From assembly GCF_001661345.1 (NCBI RefSeq), contig NW_017962916.1:505369-569368 (forward strand): DNA of 64,000 nucleotides, in the 5' to 3' direction. Source of the DNA: Ascoidea rubescens DSM 1968 (taxonomy: Eukaryota; Ascomycota; Saccharomycetes; Ascoideales; Ascoideaceae). The notes below the pieces were generated by a model. It searched no databases. It saw only the letters and a list, made by a program, of their open reading frames with translations, and had not been told where the DNA came from. The translations under genes were made by a program, and so were the position numbers. Each line of letters begins with the position of its first letter. Position 1 is the stretch's first letter. Of this stretch, positions 52,601 to 60,563 are shown one piece after another.

Positions 52601-52653
52601 GGACAGAAGATGACTTTGTCAATAGCATTAAAAGAATTTGCAGTAAATATTAG
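46648..52653 (+). CDS. URB1: Urb1/Npa1-like 60S ribosome-biogenesis scaffold
   Basis: The 2001-residue all-helical protein with an Asn/Ile/Leu-rich composition matches Urb1 (Npa1; 1764 residues in S. cerevisiae), a nucleolar scaffold of the earliest pre-60S particles. N-terminal landmarks are LSPLIHFISQKHISNFVSAW and, after an Asn-rich insert, SIRYNFISFYLNLIHHSSPS with IRKSLL. C-terminal landmarks are the ILLFYSGSINSYDLIFFKIL block and WIVDGILVGLKDEKDLKVL. Repeated short helical segments suggest HEAT-like repeats. Several Asn-rich inserts account for the extra length. The identification rests on these landmarks and size. It is the largest plus-strand gene after CYR1. Confidence 0.78.
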   Translation: MNANELTIDHESVTFSKTDAQKRKKLKYQPSSSFRIDDNLLLTFNEILKFNEKIIKKEISKDSKDISHSLAELSPLIHFISQKHISNFVSAWSYYSTVNDHSNFNLFTKNISSYINILDFFYQRLELYDSHNKNTNIQDSISSFIKSLYENQTNLKVIFKSLNNLNNNNNSTIISILNLLNKIALFNDSSLIDDFISIFFQFNALSIDLDPTNETSNNNSAALNTNDTSISANYLVNLYKLLIPSKLNSNKILNSYSIRYNFISFYLNLIHHSSPSIRKSLLLINQNNNNKNNKTNISSNNFINNNKSFINKILTTWFKFMPTNDPDNLIIKTLSIFKEKIIKESLFKKITKIQLFNDLSLNKLLPLYSKKDDSIIQEFDEFLNIYFLNEEFGIINLNANQSFLFQSNYQNNYLNNYNANQNNFITINNKKFPTQNKLIYNFIINLKPWENLYHSKLIINIFKKLPELIPPYNLNSSLSSLNLDPKLSSYFIGQSYFLQNQININIKLPNLSNIDNNLSKISIDSVFELILPSNLSKLNITKAFKFDALLIRQIIIQLLISIFKKFDLFSQWFKASNLLDDLSILVSKFQNSFPDLSIVLSCLTDINNKHMSLPNDNPKNYKLMILSLLILINDYINTFSNINFQFPNLDFFINLFDQSSFSGIDLILLDNFFNLQNNSLLSNINSNNASTNISKWWIPSKSSNSLFTSLIKLNCVNYSSNLTINNKILKLLNNLISSHQTLIFSAPNSITNSNSKILIPQTYSLLHSLNLIYHARFSNDVNFQFQKIYSLLDNTISRVIQTPYKYLDISKKTNYLSPFLITFIEQLKYIDKKTDYDIVLLWVLKFFQCLIISGESNVEIFQYLKLELRGKDKLVDEILFSKNSLENVFLISTNDESLLENDASFHIAENLNILTETKKNSIISQFSYFEYILSEPFNELSGIKQDFPNNDLDFVGLLFRIKLLIQNNKLSFKKANSKTVLSTMIAQVFKYLSMNFDIMILFIKNCTHWADLVFNSKNEITNEKSLHVLAEISRFFFEVYQKINEDEKTIDINKPNIFGLYSEYIKLILRAKSKSQDMIKLLDNSFWSLPDKVISDYSLTASDFKDNFINVLLKQFYSRKMEIPVSMMVTALKSLKDSKILDLSPILYNIVDNNLIESIDKEHAKEIALLIIDEPYNYPILGAIMKNQNNVFDYVVFELENIISSNNLNPSTTNLLILHITSCFKEHIISKFIKRHRNKDLLNSLIEKSLKIIFILLQNDEFFNFLLHKIIDIIVDQIKFFSENDKLFIISKLFSVNFNLFTNENDKVFILSKFLGLVQNLKEFINLKIIKNWFNNFILDLNKQFSWINTGQKNIKEIKPIIKNLNSFLRSDKNLCLWNIISDKSLLNIQLEILLGSNNLLLDNDILIYINLILLDHQRYKKLAQTNRLLQILINNSNIVFNRKDVIKVNAMTNNSQATKDITDFSITDIKFLTSLILYKLIKYDANQVHDYNLQEQILLFYSGSINSYDLIFFKILEIIETRSRSSWMNNYLIGNNYLIGFEFIEIEEMSNTSELEEIRFISKNKEKNQKNTRSKLTVSLSKKLIELSCNNFINQKIDIFEEKIENNWDALSAYNSQYKEIKCVDYRLNSTITHLSIYDARFLSLLILNNKEFVTIKDNVIKFNIRRLIEMRLLEFIIVSLNSTDQRLVSILLKILSNILIEMEDNEKKATNNHLESNETNESTKQGDQNDKLQKKNYTIRDGYIIKILLSKLFFTLRTDGFNKLSNIFLVQISRIVKILNNPTHFLYNKVFWYLLNTNKFNMSELPIFKNIIKIGGSTNDNKNKNKNISTNINNYNSANFIREINWIVDGILVGLKDEKDLKVLIKSKALDWILSFLNMITLSNALRFKLNLVLAKIQELNNDINFDNNWNLLITRFGDLCYLEQRISGLNKNELKSINNINTSVNIIDQNKMNHNSEELINLKSIAIRYQILNENNKRIKKWTEDDFVNSIKRICSKY

Positions 52654-53373
52654 CCATATAAATTGATAGGCTAATAAGATATGGCTTACTCGTTGATAAT
52701 TTTTTTCACAAGAGTGAATTTGAACGTGCCAGACTGGAGATTGATATGAGATCTATTGTTTTATATATTGATATGTTACTTAAAATAAAGTTTTGATAAG
52801 CCTGTGTTCAAAAAAATAATCATCAATATACCCTATCTTATTTTTATTAAATATAGTAGATTATCCCCTTTAATCGGTTTTAAATAAACACTCATCAACA
52901 TCGATAAAAGATAAATAATGACATATTTGAATTATTTCTGGTTGGTTTTTTTAAAAACATGAAAACGAACCAAAGAAAAAAGCATGCAAAAAAATAAATA
53001 ATGACTCAATTAATGTGAATGAAGTTAAAAAGAAATTTTGAATTTACAATCGAAAAATATAGTTCATGTATATAAAATTTAAGAATTCAAACAATCAGCT
53101 TGTATTTTAATAATTATTAGCAGCAATAGAAATAATCGTCAAACAGTAGAAAGTGATTTTAAATTCATGCATGAAGATTAATGTGTAAATTATATAAACC
53201 TTTAGTTTTTTAAGATAAATATATTAGCATTTTTCAAATTCTTAATTATTATTTGTTTTTTTTTTTGTTTTCTTCATTTCAAAGAGAAACCTAAAAATTA
53301 TCGCAAATAATTGAAAATGAAATTTTTATAAAATCAAATAAAGATTTTAATTTGGTTCTCTGAAAACCAGCTA
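52654..53373. other. AT-rich convergent intergenic region
   Basis: 720 bp between URB1 and the LRR gene. It is about 75-80% A+T with many TAAATA words and no open frame. Its composition could suit a replication origin, but no specific ARS consensus could be confirmed by eye. Confidence 0.5.
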
Positions 53374-54771
53374 TTATGTTTTTCGATTTGAAAAAGAGAT
53401 TTTATGTAGAGTTGGCGAATTTTCGATTTCTTCAAGAATATTATGATCTAGACTCATTTTTTTTAACTCAACCAAATTATATATATTCTCAATCTTTTTA
53501 ATATTATTGCTTTCCAAATTTATAATCTTAACTGATGTTAAAGCAGATAAGTTTTCAATCTTGTCTATGTCATTATAGGATAAATTCAAATTCAATAGAT
53601 TAACTAGAGTGGATAAATTTTCAATTTTAGTGATTTTATTATCAGATATATTTAAGATTTTCAAATTAATTAACTTTTCCAAGTTTTCAATTTTAGTGAT
53701 ATCATTTCCTGTTAAGCCTAATTCCTTAAGATTAGTTAAAGTTGATAAGTTTTCAATTTTAGAGATTCTGTTTGTATCCAAATTTAAATATTTTAAAGAG
53801 CGTAAATCTGATAAATTTTCGATTTTTGTTATTCCGTTATAAGATAATCTTAATGATCTCAAGCTGACTAATTGAGACAAGTTTTTAATTTGGACTAGAT
53901 TATTATAAGCTAAATTCAAGTATTTGAGATTGACTAAATTTGATAGATTTTCAATTTCAGAAATTTGGTTTCCAAAAAATGTCACCTTTTTTAAACTTTG
54001 CAAATTGGATAAGTTTTCTAGTCTAGTGATTCTATTGACTGATAAATCCAATTTTCTCAAATGGGTTAAATGAGATAAGTTTTTGATTTCATCGATACAG
54101 TTTGCAGATAAATCCAAGTAAGTTAATCTTGACAAGTTTGGTAAATATTCAATCTCTGGGATATCAGTGTGGGATGAATAAAGGTTGAAGCATCTTAAGT
54201 TGGGAAATCTGTCGATCTTGAGTTTAATTAAACTATTATTAATTTGAATCAAGCTGGTATCAGTAACATGAAAGTAAAAATGTGTCAATGTATTTGAGCT
54301 TTTAGATGCTAGGAGATCAAACAAGCCTCGAATCTCCCAGTTGAAGAAACGATCACTATTATTACCACAATAGGATAACCTCAAGTATTTTAAATTTTTC
54401 TTCTTTAACAAAATGGGGGAGAGCAAATGAATATCCAGATTTAGAGACGATACAATCAATTTCAGGCAATATTTGTAGAATTGCAACAGAAACAAACCGA
54501 AAACATCATAACATAGGCACAATCTATTCCTGTCATTGCTGTTTTGGGAGTGGCTCTTCAAGTAAATAGTTGAAAACAACAACCTGAAAGCAAATTCCAG
54601 AATTAACTTGTGCTCATGCAAAGTGAACAACCAAATCTTGTTTAGCGAGAGATGAGTTAGGATTCTCTCCACGAAATGAAAGGGCAAAGAAACAAGCAAC
54701 AGGCTTAGATTGGTCTTCGGTGCTTCAAGTGAGTAGGCATTGTGCTGTTCTGTGTAACCTTCTTCCACCAT
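53374..54771 (-). CDS. SDS22-like leucine-rich repeat protein, F-box-like start
   Basis: A 465-residue protein. The N-terminal 60 residues (SLPFHFVERILTHLSLNKIW) resemble an F-box-like helical start. Residues about 200-455 form ten or eleven regular 22-residue SDS22-type repeats with the pattern NLSxLxxLKxLxLSxNxIxKIE. SDS22 itself is a PP1 regulator of about 340 residues that is mostly repeats; the extra N-terminus makes this a different protein, perhaps a substrate-recruiting F-box protein. It is the only intact member seen of a family that also left a pseudogene at 32128-33584 and possibly a relic near 20025-20560. The highly similar repeats suggest recent repeat expansion. Confidence 0.8.
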   Translation of the reverse strand: MVEEGYTEQHNAYSLEAPKTNLSLLLVSLPFHFVERILTHLSLNKIWLFTLHEHKLILEFAFRLLFSTIYLKSHSQNSNDRNRLCLCYDVFGLFLLQFYKYCLKLIVSSLNLDIHLLSPILLKKKNLKYLRLSYCGNNSDRFFNWEIRGLFDLLASKSSNTLTHFYFHVTDTSLIQINNSLIKLKIDRFPNLRCFNLYSSHTDIPEIEYLPNLSRLTYLDLSANCIDEIKNLSHLTHLRKLDLSVNRITRLENLSNLQSLKKVTFFGNQISEIENLSNLVNLKYLNLAYNNLVQIKNLSQLVSLRSLRLSYNGITKIENLSDLRSLKYLNLDTNRISKIENLSTLTNLKELGLTGNDITKIENLEKLINLKILNISDNKITKIENLSTLVNLLNLNLSYNDIDKIENLSALTSVKIINLESNNIKKIENIYNLVELKKMSLDHNILEEIENSPTLHKISFSNRKT

Positions 54772-54946
54772 TCCTCTCTCTCTCTAGCTGCTCTTTTAAA
54801 AGCTTTTAAGGTTATTGAAGCTGTTGAAGCTCTTTATGGGGTTCTTTTCAAGGGTCCCTGTGAAGTTCCGTGAGGTTTTTTTCAGGGTATAACCTCGCAA
54901 GGAGAAATAACTCCCATTGGCTAGACCGGCTATTGTTTAGCTTGGC

Positions 54947-54952
54947 CACGTG
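54947..54952. promoter_or_regulatory. CACGTG site upstream of DIA4
   Basis: The core cacgtg lies 70 bp upstream of the DIA4 ATG (55022), a typical promoter distance. The same core occurs near TRM61 and MRPL16. Confidence 0.45.
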
Positions 54953-55021
54953 CAAAATGCTTTTTCTGTGCTTTTGAGGACGTTTTTTGAGGTGAGGTCG
55001 AAAAGTGGCAGCAAAAGCACG

Positions 55022-56578
55022 ATGTTAAGAGGAATATCGAGAAGAACATGCTCCAGAGGCAGTTGGACAGCTCCAGTTCGCTGCTGGTCGAGGTGGTACA
55101 GCACTGGCGAGGGTGTGCCAGAGAGTGCTGTTCCGGTGAATTTCAAGGACACACACTCGTTGAAGAAAACAGTCTTTGACTACAAGTCCATACTAAGCAA
55201 TTTGGAGAACCATAAAGAGAGTGTTAGAAGACGTAAATTTGCTTTAGAACATGACTTGGACCTGTTCCCCATTGCTATGAGCTTGTTGAAGAAGCTCAGA
55301 GAGCAGTTTCGTGAGCTTCTGGTTCAAAGAGCAGCACTACAAAAGATATCTAAAACCACTTTTCAAAAAAGAAATGGCAACAGTAACCAAGAAAATGATA
55401 ATGGTGACAAACTTTCCACGGAATCTCGATCGAATAATCTGTTTGCCCAACTCAGAGATATAAAATCTGAATGTGCTGAGATAGAGAGCCAAATCAAGAA
55501 CTTGGAATTGGAAATTTTTAAAATATCTAATGATTTACCTAATTTAATTGATCCATCAGTTGGTGATGAACAAATTGTTGATAGTTATATTAACCTTCCA
55601 TCTGAAGATGCAGAATTTTTCTCAAGCCTGCCAACAACTCAACAACAAGAAGAATATCTATCCTCAAAATATTCGTCAAGTAATTTGGATCATAAAACTA
55701 TAGGTGAGAATTTCAACATTCTAGATTTTAAAACTGCTGTTAAAATATCCGGTACCTCATGGTATTTCCTAATTAACGACGGTGCATTATTAGAGCAAGC
55801 TCTCATTCAATATGTCACTAAAGAAGCTAGAAAGTTGAATTTTTCATTTGTAATACCTCCATCTATTGTTAGAAGTGAAATAACAAATGCTTGTGGTTTT
55901 AGGCCAAGAGACCAGAATAATGAGCAACAAATCTACGAATTGACTAATGATAATTTATGTTTGACTGGAACCGCTGAAATTCCTTTAGCCAGTTTGAATA
56001 TGAATAAAATACTCGAAAAGACTCAACTACCTAAAAAATATGTTGGAGTAAGCAGAAGTTATAGAGCTGAAGCTGGTGCAAGGGGAAAAGATCCCAAGGG
56101 TCTTTACAGAGTTCATGAATTCACCAAAGTTGAATTATTCATCTATTCTACTCAAGAAAATTCAAATACCGAATTGGAGAACTTGAAGAATTTTCAAATT
56201 AAACTAATTGAAAAATTGGGATTATTTTCAAGAGTACTTAATATGCCCACTGATGATTTAGGTGCACCAGCTTATAAAAAATATGATATTGAAGCATGGA
56301 TGCCAGGTAGATCTAAATGGGGCGAAATAACTTCAACTTCAAATTGTACAGATTATCAAAGTAGAAGATTCAATATAAAATATAACGATATTGATAAAAA
56401 TGGTAAAAAGATATCCAAATTTGCTCATACACTAAATGGTACTGCTGTAGCAATACCTAGGGTCATACTTGCTCTTATTGAAAATAATTATGATAAAAAT
56501 AATAATTGTATATGGATTCCTGAGCCATTAAGAGAGTATATGGATGGAAGAGATAGGATTACTCCATTTGAGGAGTAA
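55022..56578 (+). CDS. DIA4: Mitochondrial seryl-tRNA synthetase
   Basis: 518 residues from the ATG at 55022; the open frame begins upstream at a GTG only. The Arg/Ser/Trp-rich N-terminus (MLRGISRRTCSRGSW) is a mitochondrial presequence. A coiled-coil tRNA-binding arm spans about 60-170. The class II catalytic core follows: the TGTAEIPLASL word, motif 2 as GVSRSYRAEAGARG and LYRVHEFTKVELF, and motif 3 as TAVAIPRVILALIENN. Dia4 charges mitochondrial tRNA-Ser; the yeast name comes from invasive-growth phenotypes. Several in-frame CTG codons lie in the coiled-coil arm, unlike in RFC5 and CYT2. Confidence 0.95.
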   Translation: MLRGISRRTCSRGSWTAPVRCWSRWYSTGEGVPESAVPVNFKDTHSLKKTVFDYKSILSNLENHKESVRRRKFALEHDLDLFPIAMSLLKKLREQFRELLVQRAALQKISKTTFQKRNGNSNQENDNGDKLSTESRSNNLFAQLRDIKSECAEIESQIKNLELEIFKISNDLPNLIDPSVGDEQIVDSYINLPSEDAEFFSSLPTTQQQEEYLSSKYSSSNLDHKTIGENFNILDFKTAVKISGTSWYFLINDGALLEQALIQYVTKEARKLNFSFVIPPSIVRSEITNACGFRPRDQNNEQQIYELTNDNLCLTGTAEIPLASLNMNKILEKTQLPKKYVGVSRSYRAEAGARGKDPKGLYRVHEFTKVELFIYSTQENSNTELENLKNFQIKLIEKLGLFSRVLNMPTDDLGAPAYKKYDIEAWMPGRSKWGEITSTSNCTDYQSRRFNIKYNDIDKNGKKISKFAHTLNGTAVAIPRVILALIENNYDKNNNCIWIPEPLREYMDGRDRITPFEE

Positions 56579-56776
56579 TAAATGCTTTTAAAAGCTCCAG
56601 TATTATGGCTTGTAATTAGAATTACATAAAGTGTATTTTTCAATAAGTTTAAACTTATAATTATATATGTATATAAAATAACAAAATAGAAAAAGGAAAT
56701 TAAATTAAATTAAATTAATCCAATATTTACATTCGTGTTTATATTTAAATAATTAGTTAATAATTATATTTAGAAA

Positions 56777-57760
56777 TTAAAAAGCTTTTGCATTCCGAAT
56801 ATTTTCTTGAATTTTTTTCGATTGGAAATCAGTAGCAGCTTCTAATAATTCCTTGTATCCATGTTTTTGTTTCTTCTTAGAATAATCAGGTAAGACATGA
56901 ACATTACCGAGAGATTCAAACATTTCGTTAGTTATATATATAGCATTTGGTAAGCTTTCATTATAATGAGAGGCAGCATAGGATAATCTTTTAGTAAGAT
57001 ACCATTCTTTTAAATGGTTTATAGTGGCGGTTCTTGTTAAAATATCGTCTGGTATTGGAATACCAGTTTGGATTGAGATTTCTTTGAACAAATTAAATCT
57101 TAGTTGTAGATCTGTCAATCTTTTAGTTTTAAAGATTTTTTCAAAATCTGGCTGGGAATCTGAATCAAGATTTTTATTTTCAGACTTGTTCTCAATTTCG
57201 TTTTCCTGCTCTTTTGCTGGTTGATTTGTTTCATCTTTTAGGAACACAGTTTTATAAGCATTTATTAAGATATCATTTAATTCAGATTCAGTTGTAATTG
57301 TCTTGGAAGAATACCATTTATCGATTTTGGAATATTTTAAAACTTTTTTAGGATAGGTTGGTGAAGATGGTAAACCAATCGTTTGCACTTTGCTGATATC
57401 GATTTTCTCACCCTCTGCAGAAGCTAGATTTGAATTTAAGCCTGTGTGCTCTTCTTCTTCTTCTTGCTTCAGCTCAAGCTTCTTAACTATTTGACTTGTC
57501 TGAGGACCCTGTTGGTAATTTTTTAGCAATTCATTTGAATCTTTATAAAGCTTTGTTTTAATCTCTGGAAGCTCAGTATTGTCGACAGGCTTTTGCTCAC
57601 CTTTAATCAAGGTTCTAGTCTTACTTTTCACCCATGAAAGAAAATCATTGTTGGCATTTGTATTATGGAGGGCTCTGGTCAAATAAGCACTGTTCAAAGA
57701 AACAAGTGCTATTGAAGGCACTCTGGAGGATATTGGAGATGTCCTAATAAGAAACAACAT
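56777..57760 (-). CDS. MRPL13: Probable mitochondrial ribosomal protein mL50 (Mrpl13-like)
   Basis: 327 residues from the ATG at 57760; the frame runs further upstream only to a TTG. The start MLFLIRTSPISSRVPSIAL and the following ALHNTNANNDFLSWVK look like a mitochondrial presequence with its cleavage region. A Lys/Glu-rich middle is followed by a helical block (LTDLQLRFNLFKEISIQTG, IPIPDDILTR) that recalls fungal mL50 proteins, where an acyl-carrier-like fold occurs. The assignment is from pattern memory and not secure; another mitochondrial ribosomal or translation protein is possible. Glu-rich runs (EEEEEH) lie mid-protein. It converges on DIA4. Confidence 0.55.
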   Translation of the reverse strand: MLFLIRTSPISSRVPSIALVSLNSAYLTRALHNTNANNDFLSWVKSKTRTLIKGEQKPVDNTELPEIKTKLYKDSNELLKNYQQGPQTSQIVKKLELKQEEEEEHTGLNSNLASAEGEKIDISKVQTIGLPSSPTYPKKVLKYSKIDKWYSSKTITTESELNDILINAYKTVFLKDETNQPAKEQENEIENKSENKNLDSDSQPDFEKIFKTKRLTDLQLRFNLFKEISIQTGIPIPDDILTRTATINHLKEWYLTKRLSYAASHYNESLPNAIYITNEMFESLGNVHVLPDYSKKKQKHGYKELLEAATDFQSKKIQENIRNAKAF

Positions 57761-57989
57761 TTGAGACACAAGACCAGTCAGTAAAAGCAGCACTAAACAG
57801 TGTCGACGAACTCGAGTAGTCCCAGTATCCAAGTATCTGTGATCCAACCGAAACTGCTGGAAATGGAGAATCTGCTGAAACTGAAAATTTCTCTGTTCCA
57901 CCAATCATCTGACAAATCCCGACGGTGGCCGGGCGCAGACTGAAGGTACAAAAAAACACCGCGCTTAACTACTGCTAAGCACAAAACGA

Positions 57990-58074
57990 CTTCTCCACCA
58001 GGACTCGAGCCTGGAATCTCTCGGTTCCTTGTTGAGTTCGTAGCCGAACGCCGTAACCATTGGGCCATGAGGAA
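57990..58074 (-). tRNA. tRNA-Arg(ACG) with a 12-nt intron
   Basis: The minus-strand sequence begins ttcctcatggcccaatggtt and folds as a tRNA: D arm gccc/ggc, anticodon stem ttcgg/ccgag around loop ctACGaa, T arm ccagg-ctcgagt-cctgg, and acceptor ttcctca/tggagaa. A 12-base insert (actcaacaagga) lies between positions 37 and 38, the standard intron site, and removing it leaves exactly 73 nt. A tttt terminator follows. The A box is good; the B box (ggctcgagtcc) departs from consensus at one base. The acceptor has one C-A mismatch and one U-G pair, so mild decay or editing cannot be excluded. Confidence 0.8.
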
Positions 58075-58392
58075 CAAAATCAAGGCTCAAATGCCGTCGG
58101 TATTGCTCATGCTGCATCACGCATCATACTGCGTTTTGACACATGCAAATGCGCTCTGCTGGATCGGGTAGGTGCTTCCGCTCTTGGCTTCCCACTGCCT
58201 GGGGTTTTTCTTTCTTGAAATTTTTATCTTTTTCATCAGCATCAATTACTAATTTGACTCCATTTACTGGTCTAGCTGATCTCTCATCATCGCTGTTTGA
58301 TATTTTATTTATATCTCGAGATTTAATCTTCCACTTTTCCTCGATTGGGGTGTTTATGGATAGTGTTGTATATTCATACCAAACAACTTCAA
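58075..58392. other. tRNA 5' flank and TAH18 promoter
   Basis: 318 bp. The open frame crossing this region (58143-58427) has no recognisable product. It should contain the TAH18 promoter. Confidence 0.5.
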
Positions 58393-60309
58393 ATGGACAG
58401 ACAGATAACTATTTTGTATGGCACTGAGACTTATAACTCATATGAGTATGCCATTTTGTTATTGCAAAGCTTGAAGAAATACCATTTTGATGCTCAAGTT
58501 TATTCGTTGGACTCATTCGATTTGAAGAAACTAATTTCTATCAAGATTCTAATAATCATATCATCCACCACGGGAAATGGGGACATTCCAGCAAACAGTA
58601 AAAAGTTTTGGAAATTCTTACTAAAGAGAAATCTACCTTCAAATTTCTTGGATCATATTTTCTTCACCACTTTCGGATTGGGTGATTCTTCCTACCCCAA
58701 GTTTAATTACTGTATTAGAAAATTCCATATAAGATTGTTGCAACTAGGTGCAAAGGAAATCTCAATAAGAGGTGAAGGCGATGAGCAAAAACCTGAAGGT
58801 ATTGAGGGCTTTTATAAAGAATGGGAAAATCAATTAATCAAAAATCTAAACACAAAATATCCTCTACCAACTAATTTAAAACCATTGGATGATGACTATT
58901 TCAGCAACACTATTTTTCCCCCTATTTTCAAATTTAAAATCTTGTCAAAAGGTTTAAAAAGAGATACTCAAAATCAAGATTTAAATCAGATTTCAATCAC
59001 AAGATCAACTTTTTTTAATCACATCAAACTTGGAAAAGTTATCTCAAACCAAAGAATAACATCTCTAAATCACTTTCAAGACGTCCGGAACCTAAAAATT
59101 CAAAATTTGTCTGATAATCAAGACAGCGCTGTTCGGCCAATTAATCCAGGCGATTCTATATCTTTGTACCCTTATAACGATCTAAAAGATGTCAACTCAC
59201 TAATAGAGGATCAAAACTGGTCAGATATAGCTGATTATAAAATTTCCTTTGAAAGCGATGACTATCAAAATTATTTACTAAACTACCTTAACATTGATAC
59301 TTTAAATTTTGTTAAACCATTAACTTTACGATCTTTACTTATCTATCACTTTGATTTAAATTCAATTCCAAGGAGATCGTTTTTTGAAAACGTATTTAAA
59401 TTTTCAACGAATGAAAGACAAAGAGAAAAATTATATGAGTTTTCTAAGTTTGAGCATTTACAAGATCTATATGACTACTCCAACAGACCTAGAAGATCTT
59501 TATTAGAAGTCATCTTAGAATTTGATAGTTTAAAGATTCCTGTTGAATACATATTTGATGTCTTCCCAATTTTAAGACCAAGATTATACTCAGTTGCCTC
59601 AATTGACAACATCAATAAAAATTTCCAACTATGTATAGCAATTATAAAATACCAGACTATAATCAAAAAATTAAGAAAAGGTGTTTGCACCAATTATATC
59701 AAAAACTTGAAAGAAAACGACAATCTCATCTTCAAAATAAACAAACAACCTCTACATTCAAAGGTGTCAATCAACAGTTTAGATAAACCAATGATCTTAA
59801 TAGGTCCTGGCACTGGCATTGCTCCCATAAGGTCCTTGATTGAATTTAAGGTCAATCTATATGATAAATTAGTTGCAAAAAATATTGCAAATGAAGCCCT
59901 AGATGAAAATCAAATCGACAACCTCAATCTCTCTGAAAAACTATTCCTATTCACTGGAAATCGTTTTGAATCAAAAGATTTTCTTTATGGTGATTTATTC
60001 AAGTATTTATCTGAAGAAAATCGCTTGACTTTGTTTCCTACTTTTTCTAGAGATAATCAAATCATTAACAAAAAAAGAATCAGATATGTTCAAGATAGAA
60101 TATATAATGAAAAAAATCTAATATTTGATCTTGTTTTCAATAAAAATGCTATTATTTATCTATGTGGATCAAGTGGTCGAATGCCCATTCAAATTCGAAT
60201 CACTTTAAAAACAATTTTAATCGAATGTGGGGATCTCTCTGACTCTCAAGCCGATAGTTACCTAAAAAAAATAGAAAATTCTAACCGATACATCCAAGAA
60301 ACATGGTAA
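58393..60309 (+). CDS. TAH18: Tah18, NADPH-dependent diflavin reductase
   Basis: 638 residues from the first ATG, followed by MDRQITILYGTETYNS; the frame reaches further upstream only to a TTG. A flavodoxin-like FMN domain (1-160; SSTTGNGDIP, TTFGLGDSSYPKFN) is followed by a FAD-binding domain with RPRLYSVAS and an NADPH-binding domain with ILIGPGTGIAPIRSLIEF and SRDNQ. Tah18 passes electrons to Dre2 for cytosolic Fe-S cluster assembly. The length is close to S. cerevisiae Tah18 (623 residues), and all three cofactor sites are visible. RFC5 follows on the same strand after 254 bp. Confidence 0.95.
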   Translation: MDRQITILYGTETYNSYEYAILLLQSLKKYHFDAQVYSLDSFDLKKLISIKILIIISSTTGNGDIPANSKKFWKFLLKRNLPSNFLDHIFFTTFGLGDSSYPKFNYCIRKFHIRLLQLGAKEISIRGEGDEQKPEGIEGFYKEWENQLIKNLNTKYPLPTNLKPLDDDYFSNTIFPPIFKFKILSKGLKRDTQNQDLNQISITRSTFFNHIKLGKVISNQRITSLNHFQDVRNLKIQNLSDNQDSAVRPINPGDSISLYPYNDLKDVNSLIEDQNWSDIADYKISFESDDYQNYLLNYLNIDTLNFVKPLTLRSLLIYHFDLNSIPRRSFFENVFKFSTNERQREKLYEFSKFEHLQDLYDYSNRPRRSLLEVILEFDSLKIPVEYIFDVFPILRPRLYSVASIDNINKNFQLCIAIIKYQTIIKKLRKGVCTNYIKNLKENDNLIFKINKQPLHSKVSINSLDKPMILIGPGTGIAPIRSLIEFKVNLYDKLVAKNIANEALDENQIDNLNLSEKLFLFTGNRFESKDFLYGDLFKYLSEENRLTLFPTFSRDNQIINKKRIRYVQDRIYNEKNLIFDLVFNKNAIIYLCGSSGRMPIQIRITLKTILIECGDLSDSQADSYLKKIENSNRYIQETW

Positions 60310-60563
60310 CGTATTAAGTATCTTGCAATATATAATTCTTTATAGAGTAGTAGTTACTTTAATAAATGCCTTTTCCAATAAGATGATAATCACCATATTT
60401 TATTTTTTGTTTTTGTTTTTGGGTTCAAAACGGCTTGAAAATTGTGTCCTATTTTTTGTTTTCTTGTTTTTTTTCTCCAAACACGAAATTGAAATCAACC
60501 AACAATCATTTTTAGCTTCGCTTTATCTTTATTCAGACTTATCGCACTATACACTCGCTCAGA

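Noticed and set aside
52654-53373. Centromere or replication origin in the AT-rich gap
   Set aside because: Composition is suggestive, but no CDE-type elements or confirmed ARS consensus were found.
57793-58083. Minus-strand 96-codon frame covering the tRNA
   Set aside because: It runs through the tRNA-Arg gene; the structural RNA explains the sequence better.
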